NCBI GenBank assembly: GCA_020466095.1 | Contig: CM035808.1 | Span: 77,873,863 to 77,937,862 of the forward strand | Source of the DNA: Chlorops oryzae | Lineage: Eukaryota; Arthropoda; Insecta; Diptera; Chloropidae | Reading direction: 5' to 3' | DNA length: 64,000 nt | Notes under the pieces: model-generated | Databases searched by the model: none | Told to the model about the DNA's origin: nothing | Seen by the model: the letters and a program-made list of their open reading frames with translations, nothing else | Program-made: the position numbers and the translations under genes | Shown: positions 42,671 to 53,960 of the stretch, piece after piece | Layout of the letters: each line of letters opens with the position of its first letter | Numbering within the stretch: the stretch's first letter is position 1

Positions 42671-43255
42671 TAAGGGTACCTCTAGTACTAGGGTTTGTTA
42701 TGAAAATCACAAAAACTGCTCAAAAACCGGATATTTTCAAGATATTTTGATGAAATTTGATAGTTGAACATATTTGAAGTCAAGTTATTCAATTTATAAA
42801 ACATTAGAAAAGTGGGCGTGGCCGAAGGGCGTTTTTCGAAAATGGCTTCCTACACCCGAAATTCAAATGGGACTTGAACGAAATTTGTCAGTTATGCTTC
42901 CTTTGTAACCATAAACATCCTCTCCAAAATTTTGTTAATAGGTCCATTATTAAGGGTACCTCCAGTACTAGGGTCTGTCACAAAAATCTCAAAACTGCCC
43001 CAAAATCGGATTTTTTTGAGATTTTGCACTGAAACTTAGAATTTGAGCGTATATAAAGGCCTCAGATTAGAAAAAAAAATTGGAAAAGTGGGCGTGGCAA
43101 AAGGGCGGTTTTCATAAAGAAATTCAACAAAAGTCGGTATATGGGGTCCCTAATGGCCTTAAACAACTCTTGATATTAAAAAGTATTTGAACACGTGTGT
43201 CTGTGTCGGGTATTTAATTGTCAGGCTCGCCTGACTATAACGCACTTACTTGTTT
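42671..43255. mobile_element. Helentron-like remnant with 280-bp internal duplication
   Basis: AAGGGTACCTCTAGTACTAGGG at 42671 recurs at 42951, and both copies continue through AAAAGTGGGCGTGGC. The 3' end is a hairpin (GTCAGGCTCGCCTGAC) followed by ACTTACTTGTTTTT. This matches the 3' architecture of the element at 12631-13393. The 5' terminal hairpin is not seen. Confidence 0.55.
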
Positions 43256-43309
43256 TTAAACGTTTTATTATTTATTGGATCACTTCTTTGAGATAAGGAG
43301 TCTGGCAAT

Positions 43310-44372
43310 CAGTTTATAAATCTTACACCTAATTTAACAGAATTACAAACCACAAAACATTTTCTTAATTGAAAATTTTATGACTTTGTAATTAGTTCAT
43401 TGCGGGCCCCGGATACCGAATACTGGGCTTTGCTGTTGTGTGAATAAAAACATGTAATTTTGACGATGTTGTTTGCGGAAACACGATCTTAAGAAGCTAG
43501 GGTGTGCGTGGATTGCAAGGGAGCAAAGAGTGCTTTCACCGAGTTGACGATCAGTAGGAAAGCTGAGTTGATGGATGTGCGTGGACTGCAAGGGTACATG
43601 AAGTGCTCCCACCAAGTTGACGATCAGCTAAGAAAGCTGAGTTGATAGATGTGCATAGAATGCACCGGCTGTTGTAAAACGATTTATTATTCCTGGTCGG
43701 TCATTTCTTTTCAATCTCGAAGAGTGCGGTGTGTTCAAAAACCCACGGGCGGATTACCATGTAGGAGAAATTTATTGAAGTATTTCTCTTTGAAATTGGT
43801 GACCTCTGTTTTAATCCATTCCACATTGAGCTCTTTAAAGATCCGTTAATTCGAATTGAACTAAGGAGCTCCTGTTATAGTCCTTAGGTTCTTGGACTGT
43901 GCATTTGCATGATTTCTATATTCGAAGAGCTGGCATTTCCATACAATTGTAAACCATACGTCCATATTGGTTTTATAACTTGGTTGTTGAGAAGGATTTT
44001 ATATTTAAGCTTTAGAGGGGAGCGGTTTTTTTTAACCAGTGCAAGTAATTGACTTTAAGCTTTATGTGGGTTCTCTTTGATTCAATATGGTAATGCCATG
44101 TCAGTTTTTGCCCAAATAAATACCGAGATATATGACTTCCTCACATTTCACATTGTGGGATGCCTAGGTTATTAAGGAACATGTCCGGAGAAAGATTTCT
44201 ATTGAGCGTGAAATTAATATCTTGAAATTTGAGCTCACAACTTTTGATTTGCCATTTAGAAAACTAACTTTGGATTTCGCTTCAGTTGTCTTCGATCTGA
44301 GATAATGGGACATTTATATCCTTGTGCCGACTAAGTACCGCTGTGTCATCAGTAAATGTTGAAATGTTCTAT
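43310..44372 (-). pseudogene. Jockey-clade LINE, 3' fragment 2
   Basis: This is colinear with fragment 1 but longer at its 5' side. The minus-strand translation includes TFTDDTAVLSRHKD (44370-44330), equivalent to the reverse transcriptase catalytic F.DD motif. It then has FQDINFTLN, LTWHYHIESKRTH, a thumb-like region, and RLKRNDRP near 43710. The 74-bp minisatellite and 3' tail (43320-43500) match fragment 1. Many stops. It joins the decayed LOA LINE at about 44375. Confidence 0.7.
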
Positions 44373-44872
44373 CGTTATTGAATTGAGTTTGGAACCGTTT
44401 ATATAAATTTAAACTAAGGCCCCACTGATATTAATACCCTCGCACCACTCCGCTCGGATCGGTATGGAGGTGATCAACCTGTGTAAAAAACAGAGCGAAA
44501 GTAAGCGTTAGTCGATATCAGTTAGGATTTGGAAATCTTTTGTCAAGATTCGAGAATGACAGATGTCGGTTCAAGACCAATGACAGACCACGTTAAATCG
44601 CGAAACCGCGATTTTTGTTGTTTGATTAGACGTGATGTTGGGATCTAACCCAGAAGTGTTTATAGTGCTTTGGCAGGTATGGCCTTTAGCGCCCTTGTTA
44701 TCAGTAGAGCGGACTGTCTCCTGACCTTGCCCAGGGCATTGAGATAGAAGGATTTGTCAGTGACCAAGAAGTAAAACAGGTGAGAAGAATATGTTTCATA
44801 ACTGCGTGGTACAGACTTGGGGGCCAGGCCCCATTTTGCGCCTGTTACTCTTTTGAAGGAGAATGGTGCATA

Positions 44873-46166
44873 ACAGGTTGGCTGATAAGTCCCCGGTCTA
44901 ACAAAGAAAAACACATTTTTTTGTCAAAATTCGTTTTTATTATTCAACTTAGTTCCCTTCAAGAGCGATACAACGATTATAACGACCTTCCAATTTTTTG
45001 ATACCATTTTGGTAGTACTCCTTCGGTTTTGCCTCAAAATAAGCCTCAGTTTCGGCGATCACCTCTTCATTGCAGCCAAATTTTTTCCCTGCGAGCATCC
45101 CTTTGAGGTCTGAGAACAAGAAAAAGTCGCTGGGGGCCAGATCTGGAGAATACGGTGGGTGGGGAAGCAATTCGAAGCCTAATTCATGAATTTTTGCCAT
45201 CGTTCTCAATGACTTGTGGCACGGTGCGTTGTCTTGGTGGAACAACACTTTTTTCTTCTTCATATGGGGCCGTTTTGCCGCGATTTCGACCTTCGAACTC
45301 TCCAATAACGACATATAATAGTCACTGTTGATGGTTTTTCCCGTCTCAAGATAATCGATAAAAATTATTCTATGCCCATCCCAAAAAACAGAGGCCATTA
45401 CTTTGCCAGCGGACTTTTGAGTCTTTCCACGCTTCGGAGATGGTTCACCGATCGCTGTCCACTCAGCCGACTGTCAATTGGACTCAGGAGTGTAGTGATA
45501 GAGCCATGTTTCATCCATTGTCACATATCGACGCAAAAACTCGGGTGTATTGCGAGTTAACAGCTGCAAACACCGCTCAGAATCATCAACCCGTTTTTGT
45601 TTTTGGTAAAATGTGAGCTCGCGCGGCACCCATTTTGCACAGAGCTTTTTCATATCCAAATATTGATGAATGATATGACCAACACGTTCCTTTGATATTT
45701 TTAAGGCCTCTGCTATCTCGATCAACTTCATTTTACGGTCATTCAAAATCATTTTGTGAATTTTTTTGATGTTTTCGTCGGTAACCACCTCTTTCGGGCG
45801 TCCATTGCCTTCACCGTCCTCCGTGCTCATTTCACCACGCTTGAATTTTGCATACCAATCAATTATTGTTGATTTTCCTGGGGCAGAGTCCGGAAACTCA
45901 TTATCAAGCCAAGTTTTTGCTTCCACTGTATTTTTTCCCTTCAGAAAACAGTATTTTATCAAAACACGAAATTCCTTTTTTTCCATTTTTTTTCACAATA
46001 ACAAAAGTTGCTTCACAAAAGACGCTCTATCTCACAAACTAATTGACTTACAGACGTCAAATTTTGACACGAATCATTTGAAGGTTGCCACTATATAAAA
46101 ATAATATGCATTTAATACTAGCGACGCCATCTATGTGTCAGACCGGGGACTTATCAGCCAACCTGT
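44873..46166 (-). mobile_element. mariner transposon 1
   Basis: Terminal inverted repeats ACAGGTTGGCTGATAAGTCC / reverse complement are flanked by TA at 44871-44872 and 46167-46168. The length of 1294 bp is standard for mariner. It is inserted in the reverse transcriptase domain of the decayed LOA LINE. Confidence 0.9.
44949..45986 (-). pseudogene. mariner 1 transposase, one premature stop
   Basis: ATG at 45986 to TAG at 44949-44951 would be 345 codons. The N-terminal helix-turn-helix half (FRVLIKYCFLKGKNTVEAKT, then GRPKEVVTDENI) leads to the first catalytic Asp (YVTMDETWLYH). The second and third are in VLFHQDNAPCHKS and SPDLAPSDFFLF, with 34 residues between (D34D). A TGA at 45474-45476, just after YTPESN, is the only break; both sides are in the same frame. 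A CGA-to-TGA change is likely, given the family residue there. It is a cut-and-paste DDD transposase. Confidence 0.9.
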
Positions 46167-46699
46167 TATAAGGATTTTATAAGTCTTTTTCTGGGGCTTT
46201 CTTTCCACTTAATTTAAGAGTCAAGTAAAAGAACTAAGAACTTGACTTGGTTACTTAGTCGTACAGAAAACCCATTAAATCTTGGAAGGTCCTAAGATGG
46301 GATCTTGTACTTCCTTGTGAAGAGCACTAGTTCGGTTGTGCCAGGTTAAACCCCCATGCAAGACTCTCTGCTCCAGGAGTAGAGTGCTTTGCGATGCTGA
46401 GACATCATGCTTGAGATGACATTTAGATTGTTCCCCGAAACAGATAAAGCAATGCCGTCTACATACGCTATAACCTTGTATCCGATGGCATCGAGCGCAA
46501 TAAGTAAGAAATTATCAACCAGGTTACAGCGAAACGACGAGAGAATTCCACCTTGGAGTGATTTTCTTACCATTTTTCTGCTAATTTGTATATTTTTGTA
46601 TGAAGTAATCTTCTTGTTGTTTAGTAGGCTGCCCACTAAGTTAATGATGTTTCTATCGGCCCCCAGATGGGACCAAGCTAACGTCACAACTTGTGGGCA

Positions 46700-47950
46700 G
46701 TCATTGTAAAAATCTCCCTTTATGTCTAGAATCGCGGTAAGCGTATTCTACTAATAGAAGAAGGACTTTTTAATCGGTTGGGTCAGCTTGTGCAGTGCTG
46801 TCTCAACCGATACCCTTTTTTAAGGCATGCTTAGATACAGACAGCCTATAGTTGTTGATTGTTTCGCTTATGAAGTAGCCTAGGATCCATTCAAAAGTTT
46901 TCATAAGAAAGGGGGATAGGTTCGCAGGGCGTAAGTCGTTTTATTTTGTGTCACTCGCTTTGCCCTCGTTGGGGTAAAAGAGTACCCGGTACTTCCGCCA
47001 ATTGACCGGAATGTAGGAAAATATAAAGCAAGCAGTAACAATGTCTGCAAGCCACGGAATCGCCCACGCTGACGAGCGCTGCAATTAAGCGGGTATGATT
47101 CTGTTTGTGCCAGGGAAACTGAATGAGCCGAAGGAATTGATTGCCGATTGTATGTGGTTTTGTCCTTTCCTCCATCTTGGATAGCGATGACCGGGAGTGG
47201 AAGTGAGTGGAGGTCCATTATCGGAAACGGGGTAGCTTCCTGTGAAGTTATGCGATAAAAAGATATGGTATGGACATGTACCGCGTGCTAGTGAGAACAC
47301 TTTGGAAAAGAGAGGTTTGAGGCTTGAGGTAACAGGTGTTCTGCCAAGACGACGAACAAGACAAAAGTGGCTAAACATTTTGAAAAAGGACCTCTAAGCA
47401 ACGGATCTAACAATCGAGAATGCAGTGGATAGAAGAAAATGGAAAAAAACTCAAAACATGCGGACCCCGGTAAAAGCCGGGAAAGAACACGCTACAAGAA
47501 GAAGAAGAAGGTAGCTTCCTGCGAAGTCAGTGTCGAGGACAATTTTCAGGGTTTTTAAGGGAGAGTCGGTCCAATTTCCGTTCCCCTTTTGAACGCATCC
47601 TTGAAATCTCGGTGAGGAGCTTAGGCTTTTCCGAATACTATTCGTTTCGGAGATTATTTCAATATTATGACAAAAATTTTTCCAGGACGTATCTTACAGC
47701 GCATTTGAAGTAACAGGGGCTTTGCATATGAGATTGCCAGTCCAATGTTGACTTCGCTTCATTCCAGCATTTCCAACAAGTTTTTCTTAGGTTTGCGGTG
47801 TCTGCATTCCACCAAGGAGGTCTAGGCTTACCCCGAAATTTCTTTGGGTAACATGCGAATTTTGTTGCGGCTAAGTAGGCCGATTTGAAGGTACCTACCG
47901 CATTATTGAAGCTTTTTTTGCTCTTGATGGGTGCAGGAACCGTTTAGACT
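46700..47950 (-). pseudogene. Decayed LOA reverse transcriptase and linker
   Basis: Minus-strand pieces: PPWWNADTANLRKTCWKC near 47800, IPVNWRKYRVLFYPNEGK-like sequence near 46990, and NLSPFLMKTFEWILGYFI near 46890. They correspond to the intact copy's PHWWNEDIECLRASC, RGWKMTRVVFIPKAGK and SLSSFLLKTLERLLEIYI. The next block, 46687-46346, holds the palm (QGGILSSF, VIAYVDGIAL). There the catalytic YADD is changed to YVDG, so it would be inactive even without the stops. Confidence 0.7.
47249..47510 (+). mobile_element. 5'-truncated RTE-type LINE with target duplication
   Basis: GTAGCTTCCTGTGAAGT at 47232-47248 is repeated with one mismatch at 47511-47527, giving a 17-bp target duplication. Between them the + strand reads IWYGHVPRASENTLEKRGLR, RRRTRQKWLNILKKDL and ENAVDRRKWKK. 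These are the conserved C-terminal motifs of RTE-type LINE ORFs (WYGHV.R, G.R..GRP..RW...V..D, A.DR..WR). The 3' end is an (AAG/GAA)n tail. Only 262 bp inserted. Confidence 0.8.
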
Positions 47951-48576
47951 CTAAAAAGGAGTGAAACTTCTTCCAGTCTGTGTGTGTGTGTTTTCGTTTT
48001 CTTTTATAAACCTTGAAGTAATTTTCAAGACTAGCTTTGCAATTACAAAGGCAATGTTTCTGTGGTCCGACAGTGAGCAGTCTGAGGAGATTCCTAACTT
48101 TTGGATGAGAAAACATGACCTCGTACTTACTTTTGTGACCCCTATGACTTCTCTAAGATTTTTGGTAAGAAAGGTAGGCCCTTTACCCACATTTGCTTTT
48201 GTAGGTTTATTACATAACACGTTATCAAGGAATGACTCAACCCCTTTCATTAGCGTCGGTGCTACCCTACACCTGATGATGCGAGTTGACTTCCACTTTC
48301 ATGATAAAAGCGATGTTCTTCCGCTTTGCCTTTGACATTTAGGCCCTTCGAAGGTTACTCGGTGGATTCGATCCATTATCATGCGCCCAGTAGCATGATA
48401 CGATCCACATTGGAGTGCCCATTATTTCGACCACTATTGATCCGTTGTCATAATCACAAAACCTGTTACGGACGATAAGGTTCAAGTTCATCTTTATAAG
48501 CAAACATGACCGTGTCTTACTAGTCCGAGGTGATATCAGGGTGTACCCTTTAGAAATCTATTCACAAACCCGCTCA

Positions 48577-49336
48577 TGGGGCATTACATGTGAAAACGAC
48601 AACTTATTTTTTATGTCTCCGAATCTTTCCAATTTTCTTTGTATAGTACCTCTATACGTGTACCTCTTTATCGAAAAATAAAAAGCGTTCTAGATACAAG
48701 GTGCTGAAATTTGCACAATTGCAAAATTTTGATCGAAGTTGGTGACACTTGAATGCTCATAAAATTGTCAAATTTTGTTTGATTTTTTTTTAACAAGGGA
48801 ATTTTGGAAAGCCGTTGAGACAGTCTTTGATATACTGGCAAAATCAAAAATCTGGCAATATATCAATGACCGGGACGCTTCTTTTTTTTATATCGTAATA
48901 ATTATGGTTTTATTACCTTTAAAATAATGTATAAAAATTTATAGGCCAAAAAGGATTTATAAGGAAAACTTAAAAAACCTAGCGAATCTCACGTTTTTCA
49001 TATGAAAAAATCAAAGCACAGTTTTCGTATGGTATATGTTACGCATACGTCAGGCATACCAAAGACAGAGCGGAAAATTAGAAGCGCCCCGGTCACCGAT
49101 ATATGGCCAGTTTTATTTTGTAACATAAAATTAATATAGAAGTAAAAAAAAATTTCCCCTTAGATCAAAAGTTTGCACTTTTGCAAAATCCAGCACCTTG
49201 TATCTAAAAGGCCCGTATTTTTTCGAAGCTAAGACTTTGGCGTTTTCATAAACACGCAAAGAGGTACTATACAAAGAAAAATAGGAAAGATTCGGAGACA
49301 TAAAAAAAGTTATTGTTTTCAAATGGAATGCCCCTC
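48577..49336. mobile_element. About 760-bp inverted-repeat MITE in the LOA endonuclease
   Basis: The left arm (GGGGCATTACATGTGAAAACG...TTATGTCTCCGAATCTTTCC, 48577-48740) pairs with the right arm (49165-49336). Each arm is about 150-170 bp and includes CAAGGTGCTG and TACAAAGAAAA.T. The interior is non-coding. It separates the QEPW part of the LOA endonuclease from the rest. Confidence 0.7.
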
Positions 49337-49369
49337 ATGGGAGATCCAGGGTTCCTGGATTTAGCAGAC

Positions 49370-50530
49370 ATCCTCTACTGTTTCGTTATGGCGGAGGAGT
49401 AGGGCTGGTCAGGCGCCTTTTTAATTGTGAAGGTAAATTTAACTTCTTTAACCATCCTCATGCTGGCAGATAACGGTCTTTTCAGGTCTTCCTCACCAGA
49501 CAAAAAGAAGGACTATTCTTTCTCTGAGGACAGAAAAAAGGATTAAGAATTCCCCTGATAGTAAAATTGTACTGCATCCGTCAACGGAGTGCAGGATTGT
49601 GTTCTCTTCTTCTCTGCCAGGTCCACCGTTTGCTCGGGGGGGACCCGAAGCTCCCTACTCAGGTGCTGAAAGAAAGGATGTTGAGCTCGCTGGGCTTACC
49701 AACCTTCGTCACCTTACAGGCATGCGTTTGACGGTCAAGGATGCTGAGCTGCAACTTTTGGAGGATCTCCTCAGGCGATAATGGCTCCAGTGGTAGCCAA
49801 GCCTTCAATCTCGGGTGGCTTCGAAACTAGTCTCTCGTGACCGCTTGAATGATAGCGCCGAGCAAGACATCTCCCACTTCTCATAAAGCCAGTTTTAATA
49901 GATTCGCTGATAGTTGATCTGCACATGCTATTCATTTGACGTGTCCCTGGTTCCAGCGCGCGTCCCTACAAACTAGCGAGGGATGCGGGTGGGAAAGTAC
50001 CATTTTGCTGTAGACGCGCAGCAGAGTCAGTTCTGCCAACTTCCAGTGTGAGAGAGATGGTGCCGTAGCTCTTACTGGCATCTATGATGGCCCACTCGTT
50101 GATATCTCTTTATGGGAGCGAGTCGTTTGTAAACCTAGGTCTTTTGTCGCTTTGTGCGGTGGAAGGAGAAGTGGTCTCCTCAGTCCTTTGCCGCTTTTGA
50201 GTCGCCCCTGCTACAGGCGGCAGAGTCTCAAGGCAAACTGCGGCTTTTTTTTTTGGCCCATTCTATGGATGTATTGTTGCCTTACGTTAGGGCCCCACGA
50301 GCTGAGTTCTCAATTCTTGCAGGAATCCGCAAGGTGGCCCTACCGGTTGTGTTTTCCCGTGAAGAGAGGTTTAGAGCATTGTTGCTCGACGAAAATTTGT
50401 TGGCCGCTTCCCCAGTTTTCACAGAAACTGGCTTATTTGCGATTTCTTGCGACGCTTGGGTGGGGGTAGCTGCGGTGTTAGGCTTATTCACCTTGGTACC
50501 CGTGCTTCCGGGAGATGATGGCCTTTAGGG
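49370..50530 (-). pseudogene. Decayed LOA LINE ORF1
   Basis: The minus-strand translation gives QKRQRTEETTSPSTAQSDKR, then WAIIDASKSYGTISLTLEV, RSTISESIKTGF, and LVSKPPEIEGLATTGAIIA. This is a nucleic-acid-binding gag-like ORF1 of I/LOA-type layout (basic/Ser-rich linker, then a conserved domain), with several stops. The zinc knuckles are not clear. The match is inferred from position and composition, because the intact copy's ORF1 lies outside the window. Confidence 0.45.
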
Positions 50531-51240
50531 TCTGTTTGGTCCGCTTAAAATGTGCTCCTTGAAGCACTTTTATGTTTTCTTCTGATGAGTTGGATATTTT
50601 AGAATTATTACCCATCACTGAAAGGTTGAGTACTGGTCCCACTGATGGGTGTTTGTTTTTTATGGGTTGTATTGTCTATGCTTTATGGGTCCGAATTTAA
50701 AGCCGCTATATTCACTTGTAAATGTAGCTGCCAACGGTTATCTATGCAAGCAGGGAGGCTATAACAAGGTTGTCACAAGCACTAATGGGGACATGTGCTC
50801 AGAGCTAGACCAGCGCTAACTTTTACGAAAGTCAACTTCACCTACACCACCAACTTAACGGCGAAAAGCCTCGAACGTACTTTGAGACCAGCCAGAATTG
50901 AGCCCGAATTTAAGCGCGGTGGGCGATGGTCGACGCTCTAGCGCAGGAGCCATTTCAGTGCGATTTCACTCCCCTTATTCAGGTCCTATTATTCTCCAAC
51001 CACCAGCTTCGTGGCGTCACATTCAAATACTGTAAGTTCGTGCCACTTGAGGCACTTCAGAATTTGAATGAGCGAGCCCGAAAGCTACAAAAATTGCATT
51101 ACACGTACCAAATGAAACAAGTTTCTATGTTGTAAAATAAAAAAAATTAGTCTTGCAAAATCGTGGTTAATTGCCTGCGTTTTAAGTTTCTTCGATTATA
51201 TTTTGCCAATAGTAAATTTTTTTATTCTCCACAATATATA
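50531..51240. other. Probable LINE 5' sequence, no gene assigned
   Basis: A 69-codon + frame (50926-51135) has no family resemblance. The stretch may be LINE 5' untranslated sequence and unrelated flank. Confidence 0.35.
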
Positions 51241-51426
51241 TGAATCAGAGACCTGCATGAGTGCACTCATTTGCCTATATGAAACATTCTCAAAAAATTG
51301 AAAACATAGCAAGCAGTAGGCAATATATTTGTGAATACTGCTAATACACTGTTCATTGAATATAGTGTCGTGTAGTGTGAAATAGAAAAAAAAAGCAGTG
51401 ATTGATTGAATGTATTCACGAATGCT

Positions 51427-51653
51427 TCAAAAATACAACGCCGTGCACTCTAAATAACATTTATGCCGAACAAGATTTGAGGTTTGCTTTCCGTTGTATT
51501 TGACAATTTTCTTGCACGATCGGCAGTGCACTATTCCGTCGATAACTGTTCCATCTTCTTTTGCAATGAGTGCAAAAATCTTCCATATTTTGCTAGAACT
51601 CCTCCTTTTTTTCAAATGAGTACTCTCCGCTCTTCAGTTTTTCAGCTATATCC
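51427..51653 (-). pseudogene. hAT transposase N-terminus with BED zinc finger
   Basis: The minus-strand frame starts at ATG near 51651 (MDIAEKLKSGEYSFEKK). After a frameshift it gives KIWKIFALIAKEDGTVIDG, HCRSCKKIVKYN and TSNLVRHKC. The C-x2-C...H-x-C spacing with the aromatic start is the BED finger found at the N-terminus of hAT transposases, which binds element ends. The catalytic RNase H part is not found nearby, so this is an internally deleted or truncated copy. Confidence 0.65.
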
Positions 51654-52113
51654 ATATTAATAATTAAACTTTCTGTTTGAAATAATTTTTTCAAATGAAA
51701 AGTGCAACGAATGAGTCAAAATCATTCACAATTTGAACATAGCAATATTGACATTCGATACAAACTTATGCAGTGTATATAAGATCACACTATTCATTTA
51801 AAAAAAATCACTATACGACAGTATTCAATGAAACTAGTGTCGAATGGAAACATGACTGTAAAATAATTCTCAGTATCATAAAAAATATGTTTCTTAAAAC
51901 CATTAGAAAATCAAAGCTAAATATACCAATAAGATTAATCTGCCGTTAAGTAAAACTTCAAATAAATATGCTCTACAAGAAACGTTAAACTTAAGATTTT
52001 ATTTTTGCTCAAGTTCAAAAAACCTTAGTTAAAACCATAATTTACTGAAATGTACTGACAATAATTTAAAATGTTTTCAAAGGCGCAATAATTATGCTTC
52101 TATCTCCTTTTAG

Positions 52114-52339
52114 AAACTTCAGCGATCAAAAATACGAATAATATTTGGCGACCATAATCAACATATCACATCAGAATCAAAGGCGATACAAAGAGCGGTT
52201 TCCGTTATAACAAAACATCGCAGTTTTGACCCTGATACGTACAATAATGACATTGCCCTTTTAAGGTTGCGAAAATCCATAAATTTATCAAATATAATAC
52301 AACCAGTTTGCCTTCCTCGTTACAACTATGATCCTTCAG
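52114..52339 (+). CDS. Exon of a trypsin-like (S1) serine protease
   Basis: A 226-bp exon flanked by a splice acceptor (CTCCTTTTAG ending at 52113) and donor (CAG/GTAAAA at 52340). It reads in one open frame: IRIIFGDHNQHITSESKAI, VITKHRSFDPDTYNNDIALL, then IIQPVCLPRYN. NNDIALL contains the catalytic Asp of the S1 triad, and PVCLP is the conserved stretch after it. The family has ..GEHD......Y.HP.Y...NDIALLRL..P......I.PVCLP. It begins in phase 0 and ends in phase 1. The preceding exon (TAAHC, His) and following exon (GDSGGP, Ser) are not visible nearby, so the introns are large or the gene is broken. This is the only likely host gene piece here. Whether the protease acts in digestion or in a clip-type cascade cannot be told. 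Confidence 0.75.
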
Positions 52340-52466
52340 GTAAAAGCTAAACTAATCACGTTTCCAGAATGATTACGGAGAAATGTGGAAATATTTAAGA
52401 AATAAAAAATCAATTTATCATTTTTATATCTATTTATTGATATATTTATATATTTATATATATATA

Positions 52467-52825
52467 TGTTAGAGAAGTAGCGGTGGAGAAAAGAAGGCTG
52501 CAGTGAGTCAGTCGTGAAATGTACGTTGCCGCATTTAGTTGTTTGCTCCCAATAAAGTCGTTTTATATTGTTACAGTTGTCGGTCGTCTATTAAAGTTGC
52601 ACGGTGGTCGGTCGTCCGTTGAAGCTGCATAGTTACCGGTCGTTTGCATACGAAAAAGTCAAGCCGCGACATATCGTTTATAATTTAATTATTTATCGCT
52701 TATGAATTAATAACTTACCTTTTATAATTCAATTACTTACATTTCCATCGTTTACAATCCTGAATTGAATTTTAAAATAACTTTAATATACTTACCGGTG
52801 AGTTTATAAAGACACTCGCCTTACA
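52467..52825 (+). repeat. Gypsy-E 5' LTR
   Basis: It starts TGTTAGAGAAG and ends CTCGCCTTACA, with a poly-A signal AATAAA at about 52550. TGGGGGCTCAAGCATCG at 52827 follows, a plausible primer-binding site. Internal GTCGGTCGTC...GTTGAAG-type repeats occur three times between 52577 and 52645. No 3' partner is found. Confidence 0.6.
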
Positions 52826-53321
52826 TTGGGGGCTCAAGCATCGAAAGCCGAAAGTAATAAGTGATTTTAAAAAGAAAACAAAGCTTAAAGTATAATACGC
52901 GCAATAATTGCAGTATTATTTGAACAATCGTGTTTTCATAATTATAATTTCGGGTACCTAAATAGAAACGGGAAAAATAAAAGGTAATAACAAAAAAATA
53001 TACCAAAAACCGTTGCATTTAAACGCCCTTGGGAAAGGACAAGAACAAAAGAGAAAAAAAAACAATAATAAAGACCGTTTAATTTTAACGTTCGTTAATG
53101 AACGAAGATAAAAATATTTTTTGCGACCAAAGGGAGCATCAGCGGAATCACGAAGCGCGAGTCCAGAAACATTGGTTTTAGGGAAAAATTCTCAATAAGA
53201 AACACGTTGCGGCGACGAAGAAGAGAGCAAGCTGGAGAATAAAGAAGAAAGCACAGAGATCAGTGAGTGCGAGAAGCAGAGAAACCCATCTTATATCGTT
53301 GAGAAACAAGCAGAAGGCGGA

Positions 53322-53960
53322 ATGGCAGATATGAGTGAACTAATTAAACTTCTAACAAAAAAGTTGAAAAAAGAGGAAGAACAGCAGAAGTCAGCGCAGG
53401 CAGCCATTTCAACAGAGAACCTCGACAGCGTGAAAGGAGATTTTGATGCACAGTCACAATCAAATGCAGAAAGTTGGTTTATAAATTTTGAGCGTTGTGC
53501 TACTGCACTCAAATGGAGCAAAGAACAAAAGTACGTCTTCGCTCGCAAGAAGATGACGAAAACAGCGAAGTCGTTCGTTGAATCAGTGTGTGTATACAAT
53601 TATGATACGCTGAAACAATATGTCGAGACGGAGTTTCGTCGTGACTCTGTGAGTGCAGACATACATAGGCAGTTGCGAGAAAGGCGAAAAAAAAGGTCTG
53701 AGAGTATGCATGAATATATGTTGCATATGAGGCGTTTAGGCACAGTGGGCAACGTAGATGAAACATCGATCGGAAGATACATTGTTGATGGCATGAAAGA
53801 AGAGGGAGAAAATAAATACTTTTTATAGGCTGCAAGTAGCTATTGTTATAATTGTGTATCTGTTGAACATAAGCGAAACGAATGCAAATAACAAACAAAA
53901 TGATTCGCATGTAATAAGACAGGGCATATTTCAAAAAATTGTCCGTTAAATATTCAAAAA
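53322..53960 (+). pseudogene. Gypsy-E gag
   Basis: ATG at 53322 opens a 168-codon frame to TAG at 53826-53828. It contains WFINFERCATALKWSKEQK and TLKQYVETEFRRDS, the capsid helices of Ty3/Gypsy gag (retrotrans_gag type), and MHEYMLHMRRLG. Beyond the stop, in another frame, a CCHC knuckle (CYNCVSVEHKRNEC, 53838-53880) and a second degenerate one mark the nucleocapsid. One stop and a shift inactivate it. The ORF start is well supported by the long purine-rich leader with no earlier in-frame start. Confidence 0.7.

Larger units (their letters stand above)
44375..50530 (-). mobile_element. Decayed LOA-clade LINE with three insertions
   Basis: Minus-strand blocks match, in order, the intact LINE at 60363-64000. 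They are ORF1-like 50520-49700 and endonuclease N-terminus with QEPW near 49345. Endonuclease continues at 48570-47951, with HQVWGSTDANERG-like sequence near 48270 and SDHR near 48050. The inter-domain block with WWNAD is at about 47800. Reverse transcriptase runs from 47230 to 46346, continues at 44870-44660, and reaches the RNase H start near 44390. Interrupting it are a mariner (44873-46166), an RTE fragment (47249-47510) and a MITE (48577-49336). Frameshifts and stops are common, so this is much older than the right-hand copy. Confidence 0.75.

Noticed and set aside
50154..50528. 124-codon + strand ORF
   Set aside because: It is opposite a stretch whose minus strand matches LINE ORF1 composition and order. 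The + frame has no family resemblance.
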